The position numbers and the translations under genes were made by a program. Shown here one piece after another: positions 18,139 through 27,090 of a stretch of 64,000 nt of DNA. This DNA comes from JALYXI01 sp963795835 (GTDB lineage: Bacteria; Acidobacteriota; Terriglobia; Bryobacterales; Bryobacteraceae). Location: NCBI GenBank assembly GCA_963795835.1, contig CAWCJC010000008.1, forward strand, positions 62,001-126,000, given 5' to 3'. The notes under the pieces were generated by a model. That model was not told the DNA's origin and did not search any database. It saw only the letters and a list, made by a program, of their open reading frames with translations. The number at the start of each line of letters is the position of its first letter. Positions within the stretch are counted from its first letter, which is position 1.

Positions 18139-18974
18139 TCGGCTCCAGCTTGCGGAGAGTTTCAGGCGGAACCAGTTTCTTGTCCGTGATTAACGCATGG
18201 GCTAAGGCACTGCCGCACTTGCACGTGCGCTCCGCGGGCATGTGCTTCACGGCTTCCGCCACCACGTGGCAGGCATTCGCGGCGTTCTTCTGCAGGTTCG
18301 CCAGAATATCGGTCACCGTCACCGAGGCGTGCTCTTCATGCCAGCAATCGTAATCGGTCACCATCGCAAGCGTCACGTAGCAAATCTCAGCTTCGCGCGC
18401 GAGCTTGGCTTCCTGCAGGTTCGTCATGCCGATCACATCGAAACCCCACGCGCGGTAAACGTTCGATTCCGCCTTTGTCGAAAACGCCGGGCCTTCCATA
18501 CAAAGATAAGTGCCGCCGGCTTTGGCCGTCACCCCGGCCCTGGTGCAGGCCTCCACAGCAAGCGCCGGAAAGCTGCGGGCAAATGGGATCGGCGAAGCTG
18601 ACGTGCGCCACCAGACCCTCGCCAAAAAACGTCGAAATGCGCCCGCGCGTGCGGTCGAAAAACTGATCGGGAATCACGAAATCGAGCGGCTTGTTCTCTT
18701 CCTTCAGGCTCCCCACGGCGCTGAGCGAAAGAATGCGTTCCACGCCCAACATCTTCATCCCGTAGATGTTCGCCCGAAAGTTAAGCTCAGAGGGCGAAAG
18801 CCGATGCCCCTTGCCATGCCGCGCCAGAAACGCTACCTGCTTGCCCTCCAGAGTTCCCAGCACATAAGGATCGGAAGGCTCGCCAAAGGGCGTCGAAAGC
18901 TTCTGTTCTTCCTGCGCGGTGAAGCCGGGCATGCTGTAAAGTCCGCTTCCGCCGATGATGCCGATAGTCGCCAA
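18116..18974 (-). CDS. mtnP: S-methyl-5'-thioadenosine phosphorylase, frameshifted
   Basis: About 286 aa when joined, the family length. It splits methylthioadenosine with phosphate to adenine and methylthioribose-1-phosphate in methionine salvage. Seen: IGIIGGSGLY, FLARHGKGHRLSP, RANIYGMKMLGVERIL, DQFFDRTRGR, then GGTYLCMEGPAFSTKAES, GFDVIGMTN and MVTDYDCW. The frame breaks at the CCC of 18585-18587; removing one C gives HVSFADPFARSFPALAVEA. I prefer the TTG at 18974 with AGGAGAG upstream, which leaves an 8-base gap to the MeaB fusion gene, over ATG 19004. A core salvage enzyme broken by one homopolymer base suggests a sequence error. Confidence 0.9.
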
Positions 18975-18982
18975 TGTCTCTC

Positions 18983-20110
18983 CTATTCCTGAATGAGTTC
19001 CCATAGTACGCCACCCGCCGACTGCGGATGGATGAACACATAAAGATGTCCGCCCGCACCCCGGCGCGGTTCATTCAACAGGCGCGCGCCCCCCTGCCGC
19101 AAACGCTCCGCCGCGGCCGCAAGATCCGTCACCCGCAGCGCCACATGATGCAAGCCTTCGCCGCGCTTGGCAATAAATTTCGCAATCGGCGAATCTTCCG
19201 CCGTAGCCTCCAGCAATTCCACTCGCGACTCCCCCACGGGCAGCATCGCCACTTCCACTCGCTCCACCGCCACCGTTTCCCGCGACGCCACCGCAAGCCC
19301 AAGCTGCTCGTAGAATTTCATCGCCTCATCGAGCGACTTCACCGCAATCCCCAGGTGATCGATGCGGAAGCGCGTCTCCGTTTTCCGCGCGCGCGGCGAA
19401 GCCCTGCTTACCGCGTCCAAAAACTCACCAACCCCCACTCCCGTCGGAGCAACCGTCCGGATAATCGGAACCCGCCGCGCATCCGGCGTGAGCGACATCA
19501 TGCTTTGAATCTCGCGTTCCGTCTGTTCCGCGCCGGGATAGTCGGCCTTATTGATCACGTAAAGATCGGCGATCTCCATGATGCCGGCCTTAATCGCCTG
19601 CACATCGTCGCCCATGCCCGGAACCAGGACCACCGCCGTAACGTCGGCCACCGCCGCCACCGCGATCTCATCCTGCCCCACCCCCACCGTCTCCAGGATC
19701 ACGAAATCGAAGCCCGCCGCCCGGAACAGTTTCGCCATGCTCTCCGTCGTCCGCGCAAGGCCGCCCGCATTCCCGCGCGTCGCCATGGAACGAATGAAAA
19801 TTCCGGGGTCGGCATGGTGCCGCGCCATGCGAATGCGATCGCCCAAAATCGCTCCGCCGGTCGTGCGGCTGGTGGGGTCGACCGCCAAAATCGCCACCGT
19901 CTTTCCCTTCGCTCGCAGGTGCTCGGCCAGCGCATCCACCAGCGTGCTCTTGCCCGCGCCCGGCGGACCCGTGATGCCGAGAATTAACCCCGCGCCCGCA
20001 TGTTCATCGATAAACGCGTTCGCCGCCGCGTCATGGTTTTCCACCGCGGTCGCCGCTTTCGCCAGCGCCCGCGGCTGGTGCGCCAGCAAGTGTTGTGCGT
20101 CGGGGAACAA
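18983..20110 (-). CDS. Fusion of MeaB-type GTPase and methylmalonyl-CoA epimerase
   Basis: 375 aa with two domains. Residues about 1-240 are the G3E GTPase MeaB/ArgK, chaperone of methylmalonyl-CoA mutase: P-loop GPPGAGKST at 48-56, GDRIRMARH, ETVGVGQDE switch and a NKAD base-recognition motif. Residues about 248-375 are a VOC-fold methylmalonyl-CoA epimerase: RIDHLGIAV with H252, GLHHVALRV (H321/H322) and LWELIQE with the catalytic-type Glu. Free MeaB is about 330 aa; the C-terminal dimerisation arm is missing and the epimerase takes its place. The mutase itself is not here. The preceding acyl-CoA dehydrogenase (2-base gap) fits branched-chain or odd-chain acyl-CoA breakdown. Confidence 0.92.
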   Translation of the reverse strand: MFPDAQHLLAHQPRALAKAATAVENHDAAANAFIDEHAGAGLILGITGPPGAGKSTLVDALAEHLRAKGKTVAILAVDPTSRTTGGAILGDRIRMARHHADPGIFIRSMATRGNAGGLARTTESMAKLFRAAGFDFVILETVGVGQDEIAVAAVADVTAVVLVPGMGDDVQAIKAGIMEIADLYVINKADYPGAEQTEREIQSMMSLTPDARRVPIIRTVAPTGVGVGEFLDAVSRASPRARKTETRFRIDHLGIAVKSLDEAMKFYEQLGLAVASRETVAVERVEVAMLPVGESRVELLEATAEDSPIAKFIAKRGEGLHHVALRVTDLAAAAERLRQGGARLLNEPRRGAGGHLYVFIHPQSAGGVLWELIQE

Positions 20111-20112
20111 CG

Positions 20113-21255
20113 CTAGTCCTTCAGCAACTGCCGCGCGATCACCAAGCGCTGAATCTCGCTGGTGCCTTCACCGATCGTGCACAGTTTCACGTCGCGATAA
20201 AACTTTTCCACTGGATAATCTTTGATAAACCCGTAGCCGCCATGAATCTGCACGGCTTCATCCGCAATCCGCACCGCCGCCTCCGAAGCGAACAACTTCG
20301 CCATCGCCGATTCACGCGTCACGCGCTTGCCCTGGTCGAGCATCGTAGCCGCGCGATAGGTCAGCAGGCGCGACGCATCGATGGCCGTCGCCATATCCAC
20401 CAGCTTGTTCTGTATTGCCTGAAACTCACTGATCGGCCGGCCGAACTGCTTGCGCATCTTCGAATACTTCAGCGCCGCGTCGTAAGCCCCCTGCGCCATG
20501 CCGATCGAAAGCGCCGCAATCGAAACGCGTCCACCGTCCAGAATCTTCAAACTGTCGATAAACCCGTCGCCCTCTTTCCCCAGCAGCTTCGATTCCGGCA
20601 GCCGGCAATTCGAAAAGATCACCTCGCCCGTCGCGCTGGCGCGCAGACCCAGCTTGTTCTCCTTCTTCCCCACCCGAAACCCAGGCGTGTCTTTATCGAA
20701 AATAAACGCCGAAATCCCATGCTGCTGCGCCCCGCGCGCCGTCACCGCCATCCCCACGCACACATCCGCATAATGCGCGTTCGTCGTAAACGTTTTCGAC
20801 CCGTTCAGAATCCAGTCCAGCCCCTCCCGAACCGCCGTGCTCCGCGTGCCCGCCGCATCCGACCCCGCCTCGGGCTCCGTCAACGACCAGCATCCAAGAA
20901 ACTCGCCCGAAGCCAGCTTCGGAAGGTAATGCTGCTTCTGTTCCGCCGTCCCCGCTTTGAAAATGTGGTTCGAGCAAAGCGAAGTATGCGCGGCCAGAAT
21001 AATCGCCACCGACCCATCCACCCGCGCCAGCTCTTCGATGATGATCGAGTACTCCACGTACCCCAGGCCCGCGCCCCCCAGCTCTTCCGGGAAGATCGCG
21101 CCCATATAGCCAAGCTCGCCCAGCTTCTTGATCACCGCCGCGGGAAATTGCTGCGCCTCGTCCCACTCCATCACATGCGGCGCAATCTCCCGGGCGGCGA
21201 AGTCGCGAACTTCGCGCCGGAGTTGAATCTGATCGGGACTGTATTCGAAGTCCAC
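20113..21255 (-). CDS. Acyl-CoA dehydrogenase
   Basis: 380 aa, standard short-chain type length, FAD-dependent, oxidising acyl-CoA to enoyl-CoA. Motifs: GCWSLTEPEAGSDAAGT (FAD/substrate), NGSKTFTTNAHYAD, AVQIHGGYGFIKDYPVEKFYRD and IGEGTSEIQRLVIARQLL, whose first Glu after the Gly is the usual catalytic base. It follows the Gfo/Idh/MocA gene by 4 bases and precedes the MeaB-epimerase fusion by 2, so all three are one transcript. Context suggests a branched-chain acyl-CoA or propionyl-CoA-forming route; the exact chain specificity cannot be read. Confidence 0.95.
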   Translation of the reverse strand: MDFEYSPDQIQLRREVRDFAAREIAPHVMEWDEAQQFPAAVIKKLGELGYMGAIFPEELGGAGLGYVEYSIIIEELARVDGSVAIILAAHTSLCSNHIFKAGTAEQKQHYLPKLASGEFLGCWSLTEPEAGSDAAGTRSTAVREGLDWILNGSKTFTTNAHYADVCVGMAVTARGAQQHGISAFIFDKDTPGFRVGKKENKLGLRASATGEVIFSNCRLPESKLLGKEGDGFIDSLKILDGGRVSIAALSIGMAQGAYDAALKYSKMRKQFGRPISEFQAIQNKLVDMATAIDASRLLTYRAATMLDQGKRVTRESAMAKLFASEAAVRIADEAVQIHGGYGFIKDYPVEKFYRDVKLCTIGEGTSEIQRLVIARQLLKD

Positions 21256-21259
21256 GAGG

Positions 21260-22465
21260 CTAGACGATCTCTTCTTGCGCCGCGTCCCACGTCACCGTAC
21301 GGCCCTGGCGGTAGCTTTCCACCGCCATGCGGCAGGCGATCGATACGCGGTACCCGGTGTCGAACGAACAGTTCGGCTGCCGCCCGGAGCGGACGCAATC
21401 GATAAAATTCTGCATGTGGGCGCGCGGCGCCGTGGGTGCCGAGCCGGTCAGTTCGCGCCCGTCCGGCCGGTTCACTTTCTGCGGAACATAGCGGATCTGC
21501 TGCGATTTCGAAATCGTGCCGTCCGTGCCGAGCACGTCTTCGCTCACGCCCAATTGGTTGTTGCCGAAGCCGGAATCCCAGGTAAACAACAGGTCTTCAT
21601 GCTGCATGGCCACGTTCATCGTATCCGGCACTTCGCGCCCGTCTTTCCAGAGATACAAGCCACCTGTCATATTGATGGCTTTCGGTACCTGCAGATCCAA
21701 CACTTTGTACCAGAAGGCAATCTGGTGGCACATGTTCTCATAGACATTGCCGCCCGAGTAATCCCAAAAGAAACGCCAATTCACATAGCGGTTGGCATCG
21801 AAGTCATGGGCAGGCGCTTCGCCCAGGAACGACTTCCAAAGAATGTTTTCCGGATTCATATCCGGATAAACCGGCCGCGACCACTGCGGCTTCCCGGCGG
21901 GCGTGTTGCGGTACATGTGGGCGTGAATCGCGGTGATCTTCCCCAACCCCCCGGAGTTCAGAAAATTCGAAGCGTCCAGGACTTGGCCTGACGAACACTG
22001 CTGATGCCCGATCTGCACCGCGAGCGGCTTCGACCCCGCTTGCGACTTTACATAGGCCGCGCGCATCCGCTTGGCGTGCTCCACGGTAAACGCCATCGTC
22101 TTCTCTTGATAACAGTGCTTCCCGGCCTCAAGCGTGGCGATGAAGTGCTCGGCATGGAGGTGCTGCGGTGTCGCAATAATCACCGCATCCACCGACCCGC
22201 TCTCGAGCATGTCGCGATAATTCAGATAAGTCTTGGCCGCGGGAGCAAGCGCCTTGGCGTCTTCAAGACGCTTTGTATAAATGTCGGAAATACCGGTGAG
22301 TTCGGTATTGGGGCAGGCCAGCGCATCGCGAAGGTCCTGCGTGCCGCGGTCCCCGGCCCCGATGATGCCGAGCCGGACACGATCGTTCGCGCCCAAAACC
22401 GACGAAGCCGCGAGTGTCCCCAGTCCGGTGGCGACTTTGCCAATGAAATTGCGGCGGGATTGCAT
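21260..22465 (-). CDS. Gfo/Idh/MocA-family oxidoreductase with Tat signal
   Basis: 401 aa. The N-terminus MQSRRNFIGKVATGLGTLAA is a twin-arginine signal followed by VRLGIIGAGDRG, the NAD(P)-binding Rossmann motif, and EAGKHCYQEKTMAF, the family EKP-like segment with Thr in place of Pro (EKT). The C-terminal domain carries WRFFWDYSGGNVYENMCHQI, typical of the secreted Bacteroidota/Acidobacteriota/Planctomycetota branch that acts on sugars or cyclitols with tightly bound cofactor. It is first in the operon with the acyl-CoA dehydrogenase, so the functional link is unclear. Confidence 0.9.
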   Translation of the reverse strand: MQSRRNFIGKVATGLGTLAASSVLGANDRVRLGIIGAGDRGTQDLRDALACPNTELTGISDIYTKRLEDAKALAPAAKTYLNYRDMLESGSVDAVIIATPQHLHAEHFIATLEAGKHCYQEKTMAFTVEHAKRMRAAYVKSQAGSKPLAVQIGHQQCSSGQVLDASNFLNSGGLGKITAIHAHMYRNTPAGKPQWSRPVYPDMNPENILWKSFLGEAPAHDFDANRYVNWRFFWDYSGGNVYENMCHQIAFWYKVLDLQVPKAINMTGGLYLWKDGREVPDTMNVAMQHEDLLFTWDSGFGNNQLGVSEDVLGTDGTISKSQQIRYVPQKVNRPDGRELTGSAPTAPRAHMQNFIDCVRSGRQPNCSFDTGYRVSIACRMAVESYRQGRTVTWDAAQEEIV

Positions 22466-22509
22466 GTAACGGCAATTTTATCATCGGGAGCGGAGAGCAT
22501 CAGCGGCTA

Positions 22510-22768
22510 TCACAACTCTGGGCCGTCCAAGACGCCTAACCCGGATAGGGTCTGGGGCCGAAATGAAAAAGAACAATCCAAACCGGCCAGCCAAACGCAA
22601 TTTTTAAATTACGCGCCACTGGGGAATATGGAGGATCGAACCCAGTTCTATAGAAGCAGTCCACGCGATTGTCTTCCGCAAGCCTTGCCTCCTGTAATAC
22701 TGGCGGTGCGCGTTGACGATCCGTGGGCACACAGATGGCAGACAGAAGTGTTCGCCCCAGAGTTGTGA
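22510..22768. repeat. 259-bp segment bounded by a 13-bp perfect inverted repeat (possible small element)
   Basis: TCACAACTCTGGG at 22510-22522 is matched by its exact reverse complement at 22756-22768. The pair brackets most of the 391-bp gap between the oxidoreductase and the sedolisin gene. No gene is visible inside. Size and structure would suit a non-autonomous MITE-like element, but I see no clear target duplication, and a single copy in 64 kb cannot prove mobility. Confidence 0.35.
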
Positions 22769-22856
22769 CGCTTTGTGTAAATGCGGACGCTTTTACTCCG
22801 GCCATGTCGATTTTCCGGTATAAGAAAACAAGACAATAAAGCATAAAGAGGGAACC

Positions 22857-24407
22857 ATGAAAAGCGCCAGAATCACCCTTCCAGGAAGTGAACGGAGGGC
22901 CCTCGGCACACGCGTTGCCGATCAGCCGGGAAGTGAACGAATCGAAGTATCGGTAGTTCTGAAGCCGCAGTCGCGTGCCCCGATGCCACAAACAGGCGGT
23001 GCGGTTATGACCCGCGAGGAATTCGCCGCGGCACATGGCGCCGACCCCGCCGCTATCGATCAAGTCCGGGAATTTGCAAAGGAATATGGCCTGACCGTAA
23101 CGAACGTTTCACCGGAGAGGCGGACGGTACAGCTGGAAGGGTCGGCCGCTGACATGGTGCGCGCCTTCGAAGTGAAACTGCATCGTTACAAGCACGAGGA
23201 CTGCGAATACCGTGGCCGGACCGGCGTAATCAAGCTGCCCTCGGAAATGGCCGACTCCGTCGAGGCGGTGCTGGGGCTCGATGACCGGCCTCAAGCGAGA
23301 ACTCACTTCCGGATCCTCAAACAGCCGGCAATCAAAAGCAACGCCGCCACAACAACTTCTTATACCCCGCGGCAGGTGGGATCTCTTTATGATTTCCCGA
23401 CCGATGTGGACGGTCACGGCCAGACGATCGGCATCCTGGAGTTGGGTGGCGGGTATAAACCTGGCGATTTGAAAACGTATTTCGCCTCGGAAGGGCTCAA
23501 GGAACCCACTGTCATTTCGATCTCCATTGATAAGGCGAAGAATAAACCCACGAATGCGAATGGCGCTGACGGAGAGGTGCTTCTCGACATCGAGGTCGCG
23601 GGATCCGTGGCACCGGGTGCAAAAATCGTCGTCTACTTCGCCCCGAATACTTCGAAAGGTTTTCAGGACGCCCTCACCGCGGCGATCCACGATGCGACGA
23701 ACCAGCCATCGGTGATTTCGATCAGCTGGGGCAGTGCCGAATCCAACTGGACAGCGCAATCGATGACTGCTTTCGATTCCGCTGCACAGGATGCGGCGGC
23801 GCTGGGCGTAACCATTTGTGCCGCATCGGGCGATAACGGATCGAGCGATGGCCAGACCGACGGGAAAAATCACGTGGATTTCCCCGCCTCCAGCCCTCAC
23901 ATTCTGGGCTGCGGCGGGACGACGCTGCAGAGCGCCGCCGGAGCCATCGTGAGCGAGTCGGTGTGGAACGATGGCGCGCAGGGCGGCGCGACCGGGGGCG
24001 GGTTCAGCACCGTTTTCTCCTTGCCGGCTTATCAGTCCGGCCGTGGTGTTACGCCGCCGGCAGGAGGCGGACGCGGAGTGCCGGACGTGGCGGGCGATGC
24101 GGATCCGCAAACCGGGTATAAGGTTCTTGTGGACGGGCAGTCGCTAGTGATTGGCGGAACCAGCGCGGTCGCGCCTCTCTGGAGCGGGTTGATTGCGCTG
24201 CTCAACCAAAAACTCGGAAAGCCGCTGGGATATCTGAATCCGGTTCTCTACGCGCTGCCGAAGACGGCGAATGGCTTTCGCGATATTCTCCAGGGTTCGA
24301 ATGGCACATACTCAGCGGGACCGGGGTGGGATGCGTGTACCGGACTGGGCTCTCCGAGCGGGAGCACGCTGGCCGCCGCACTCACGGCCAGTAATAAAAA
24401 AGCTTAG
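22857..24407 (+). CDS. Sedolisin (peptidase S53), kumamolisin-like, with propeptide
   Basis: 516 aa. Residues about 5-150 are the pro-kumamolisin activation domain; the catalytic domain follows. The S53 triad is visible as E240 and D244 (GEVLLDIEV) and S436 (GGTSAVAPLW), with the oxyanion D326 (ASGDNGSSDG). The C-terminal calcium site is in FRDILQGSNG and AGPGWDACTGLG. These are acid-active secreted endopeptidases that remove their own propeptide. There is no classical signal peptide, which is common for kumamolisin relatives. ATG preceded by AGAGGGA. It is monocistronic. Confidence 0.93.
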   Translation: MKSARITLPGSERRALGTRVADQPGSERIEVSVVLKPQSRAPMPQTGGAVMTREEFAAAHGADPAAIDQVREFAKEYGLTVTNVSPERRTVQLEGSAADMVRAFEVKLHRYKHEDCEYRGRTGVIKLPSEMADSVEAVLGLDDRPQARTHFRILKQPAIKSNAATTTSYTPRQVGSLYDFPTDVDGHGQTIGILELGGGYKPGDLKTYFASEGLKEPTVISISIDKAKNKPTNANGADGEVLLDIEVAGSVAPGAKIVVYFAPNTSKGFQDALTAAIHDATNQPSVISISWGSAESNWTAQSMTAFDSAAQDAAALGVTICAASGDNGSSDGQTDGKNHVDFPASSPHILGCGGTTLQSAAGAIVSESVWNDGAQGGATGGGFSTVFSLPAYQSGRGVTPPAGGGRGVPDVAGDADPQTGYKVLVDGQSLVIGGTSAVAPLWSGLIALLNQKLGKPLGYLNPVLYALPKTANGFRDILQGSNGTYSAGPGWDACTGLGSPSGSTLAAALTASNKKA

Positions 24408-24748
24408 ACCAAGCATTCTCCGGCAGTGGAATGCCGCCCGGTACCCGTGAAATATCTCGGTCGCGCTACAAAGGTGAATCATGGAATGTCCCGAGGCGCT
24501 TCTCACGCTGAGTGTGGGCTCGCAGAATGGGGACTCACCAGCCCGCCCGCGATCGACGGCGTAGCGTTTACCGCCCAGTTGACGTGTAGTCGGCATGTCG
24601 TACATGTGCTCTCGCCGGATTGCTCCCGCATGACGCGCTACTCGGAAGTTGGGCGGATGCTTGCCGACATAGCAGTACTTATCGTTCAAGCAGGGCTCGC
24701 TAAGAAGATGAGGGTCATCAGCCTCCTTGCTTCGTTCGTGGATGAGAT
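24408..24748. other. No assignable gene
   Basis: Two overlapping open frames lie here on opposite strands (plus 24426-24854, minus 24312-24752). Neither matches a family I know, and the minus one runs into the sedolisin gene. A strong AAGGAGG lies at 3 bases from an ATG near 24715 on the minus strand, but that frame stops after 10 codons. It looks like decayed sequence downstream of the broken gene at 24749-25215. Confidence 0.3.
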
Positions 24749-25215
24749 TCAAACAGTTATCTCGCCGGGTCGTGGTTCAAGGACTTCATCGAACTGCTTC
24801 GCGAGCTCCTCTTTTGGCCACCTGCCTGATCGCGTCGACGGAAATCGAAAATAGAATAAAAGACTCTTCCGACTAGGGATAAACGTAACCAGTTCTCGCC
24901 ATCCCGTAAGTACCTATAGTCTATTAGGACTCCCTTTCTGACTGATCTCGGCTCGAAGTCCGAGAAACATTCGGAGAAGCCGATGAGATACCAATAGGCG
25001 TTTGATACTTCCGGCAGCGCGATGTATTCGGCCTCTTTTTCCGAGCAGGACGCTATGATTCAGTGATTTGTTCATTTGCTTGCCACACACTTAGCCATTT
25101 GGCGAATCGGTTCCGATCTTCCTTAAGCTTGCCGAAGTTTTTTGTTATGATCGGCGGCGCCGGGAATCTGGTTTGGTGTCGCTAAGCCCTTCGTGGACTC
25201 CCCCCAGCTAAACGC
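24749..25215 (-). pseudogene. Broken hypothetical gene with several one-base frameshifts
   Basis: Reading the minus strand and allowing a few single-base corrections gives a continuous soluble protein of roughly 150 aa. The stretches are TPNQIPGAADHNKNFGKLKE (after removing one A of the A6 near 25136), RNRFAKWLSVWQANEQITES, KEAEYIALPEVSNAYWYLIG, FSECFSDFEPRSVRKGVLID, DGENWLRLSLVGRV, then VDAIRQVAKEELAKQFDEV (one A of the A4 near 24820 removed) and the stop at 24749. No start codon is visible at the 5' end, which abuts the hicBA locus. The family is unknown. It may be a gene truncated by hicBA insertion, or a gene damaged only by sequence errors. Confidence 0.5.
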
Positions 25216-25277
25216 GCTTTAACCCGCGTGAGAGCAGCCTAGCGGATCAGGGTTCGGGAACATGCCAGAATACCACC

Positions 25278-25484
25278 ATGAAGCGCGTTTTTTCCGCAAC
25301 CGTCTGGCGTGAGGGCGATTGGTTCGTCTCGCAATGCCTGGAGTTGGATGTCGCCAGCCAAGGCAGCACCGAAGAGGAAGCATTGGCCAATCTTCACGAG
25401 GCGCTAGAACTGCATTTTGAACCTCCTTTGGCAACTCGGCCGACGACAATTCGCCAGATCGAGGTAGAGGTTGGGGCGGCTTAA
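25278..25484 (+). CDS. hicB: HicB-like antitoxin
   Basis: 68 aa, only the partial-RNase-H-like HicB fold: FSATVWREGDWFVSQCLELDVASQG, then STEEEALANLHEALELHFE. No C-terminal DNA-binding domain is present, as in the short HicB class. It should bind and neutralise the HicA toxin encoded just downstream, whose start lies 14 bases inside this gene. The antitoxin-first order is common in this class. The ATG at 25278 is the only sensible start. Confidence 0.85.
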   Translation: MKRVFSATVWREGDWFVSQCLELDVASQGSTEEEALANLHEALELHFEPPLATRPTTIRQIEVEVGAA

Positions 25485-25695
25485 GCCGCTTGCGTTTCGC
25501 GAGATCAAACGCCGTCTCGAATCTGCCGGATTTGAAGAGATCAGCCAAAAGGGGAGTCACGTCAAGTTCAGCCGCATGACTCCTGACGGCACCGACACCG
25601 CGATTGTGCCGAGGCGGCACGAAGTGCCGGTCGGAACCTTGCGCAGTATCCTTCACCAAGCTCACATCGATTTAGAATTGTGGGAAAAACTGTAA
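25471..25695 (+). CDS. hicA: HicA-like mRNA interferase toxin
   Basis: 74 aa, double-stranded-RNA-binding-like fold: LAFREIKRRLESAGFEEI, KGSHVKFSR with the catalytic His, TAIVPRRHEVPVGTLRSIL. The family cleaves mRNA and halts translation. The ATG at 25471 overlaps the end of hicB by 14 bases, giving tight coupling. This pair appears intact, unlike the second hicBA set at 26885-27320. Confidence 0.87.
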   Translation: MGRLKPLAFREIKRRLESAGFEEISQKGSHVKFSRMTPDGTDTAIVPRRHEVPVGTLRSILHQAHIDLELWEKL

Positions 25696-26091
25696 TGCTC
25701 GTTGGTCACCCCTATAAACGCGCTTGTGTCCGGGGAGCTTACTAATCGCTTGCGTCGTCAGTAGCTGTCTCTATACAGAGGCGATTCGAAACCGGCAAGT
25801 TTACCTTGTAGCTCCGAACAGATACCCCTCGATTCCCCCGATAGTTCCGCGCTTCGCTGCCGCTACCAAGGCGATCTCCTAGTAAACGGTGCTGGTGATA
25901 TTTGTCAGTTGCAGGAACGCCGAACGCGTCCTGTCCCGTAAAGGGCAGAGACATCACTCCGCGATGGGCTGTCCGGCGGCGTTGACGAAAAAGTCGGTTG
26001 CTCCAGCTTGTCGTTTCTCGGGCGAGATCCCGCCGGATATGCGATCGCTCGTGCGGCCGTCGAAGTGAATGGCTTATTACTGAACCAGAGC
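25696..26091. other. Gap with only short peptide-like fragments
   Basis: No intact gene seen. On the minus strand a 39-codon stretch (26067-25951) reads TSDRISGGISPEKRQAGATD and ends at TGA, but has no usual start codon. A 22-codon frame with AGGAG before a TTG reads LVAAAKRGTIGGIEGYLFGA. Both look like pieces of decayed genes. Confidence 0.3.
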
Positions 26092-26571
26092 TCAGAAGTG
26101 CCGATCATGCACGACCCGGAAGGCAGTTTCGAACGAGCCTTTCTTCCGATATTCCTTGAAAGCGGGCCGCAGATCATCACTTGCCAGCAACATCTCGAAC
26201 AGCAACACGCCTTCATCGGCTTCGAAAAGAGCCTCTTTGTCATCGCGCTCGCTCGCCGCTTTCGCCCGCTTCATTTGCCTGTAGAACGAATCGATCTGAT
26301 TGTAATACCGTGAGCGGAACAACAGCTCCCGCTGGCTGCTGTAGTAATATTCGTACCGCTCGATGCTCATATGCGTTTCCCACCAGCGCTCCGGCCAGTG
26401 CGCCACGTCGATTCCGACGCTTCCGACCAGATATCCCATTTCAACCGCGAGCGATGATTCCATGCGCCGCATCCGGATTTCATCCTGCAATGCGTTTTTG
26501 ATCGGCTCGGCGATAAGTCCGGCCAGCATACCCGCGAGTGCGCTGATGAGCACTTTAATCCAATCTGCCAT
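26092..26571 (-). CDS. Hypothetical membrane-anchored helical protein
   Basis: 159 aa. The N-terminus WIKVLISALAGMLAGLIAEP is a single membrane helix; the rest is helical and highly charged with many Arg, Glu and Tyr (YEYYYSSQRELLFRSRYYNQ). I do not recognise a family. Codon use and composition are plausible, and the opposite-strand frames are less protein-like. It is isolated between two toxin-antitoxin loci. A role in the accessory zone (for example phage defence or stress) cannot be claimed from sequence. Confidence 0.6.
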   Translation of the reverse strand: MADWIKVLISALAGMLAGLIAEPIKNALQDEIRMRRMESSLAVEMGYLVGSVGIDVAHWPERWWETHMSIERYEYYYSSQRELLFRSRYYNQIDSFYRQMKRAKAASERDDKEALFEADEGVLLFEMLLASDDLRPAFKEYRKKGSFETAFRVVHDRHF

Positions 26572-26884
26572 CGGGTGGAATTATAAGCCCCCGGCCGTGC
26601 TCCCCGCGCTTCCCTGAACAGGGTTCAAATGTGCACCGACCTTTTCCCTTACAATGCCTCTTCGTGGTTTAAGAGGCACGGAGAGTTATTCATTTAATCC
26701 CGCGCTTCGGAGCCAACTACAAAGCGCCCCTATCACGCGCTACCCGGAAATCTGAATCCATACGCCAGTGGAGGAGGCCTGAAGAGTCCCATTACCAAAA
26801 ATTGCGCTGCATCACCATCGGGAACACGGCCAACGATTAAGACCGCTAAACGCACTTCCCTGCGGTCAATCCGAGATGAAGATG
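26572..26884. other. Non-coding gap
   Basis: No gene seen. A small hairpin (GCCTCTT at 26656-26662 with AAGAGGC at 26671-26677) is the only structure I noticed; no T run follows, so I do not call a terminator. Confidence 0.3.
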
Positions 26885-27090
26885 TCAGGGATTTATGCCC
26901 GTCTGTTTCAAGATCGCACGAAGCGTCCCTTCGGGCATGTCACCAGAATGGTTTGGAATCGTAGTGTATCGGCGTGTCGTGAAATCTAAACCAGATCGTG
27001 ACTACCGGCTGCCTGACGATCAAACTCAAAGCCGTGCTTCTTCAACTTATGAATGATTTCCCGATAACGAAAACCCGCTAGCCGACCCAC
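26885..27090 (-). pseudogene. hicA: Second HicA-like toxin, frameshifted
   Basis: Starts at GTG 27090, one base after the hicB stop. The frame reads GRLAGFRYREIIHKLKKHGF, FDRQAAGSHDLV and then hits TAG. Removing one T there and one C shortly after gives RFHDTRYTTIPNHSGDMPE, GTLRAILKQTGINP and a stop at 26885, which is a perfect HicA ending with the catalytic GSH motif. The gene is either inactivated or mis-sequenced at two short runs. About 67 aa when restored. Confidence 0.7.

Noticed and set aside
19028..19987. 319-codon plus-strand frame
   Set aside because: Antisense to the MeaB-epimerase fusion, very high Arg/His, no motif.
20095..21405. 436-codon plus-strand frame
   Set aside because: Antisense to the acyl-CoA dehydrogenase; rich in Arg/His as expected for the complement of GC-rich coding DNA.
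23109..24110. 333-codon minus-strand frame
   Set aside because: Antisense to the sedolisin catalytic domain.
24426..24854. 142-codon plus-strand frame
   Set aside because: No recognisable family, overlaps the minus-strand broken gene and has no ribosome site; treated as chance.
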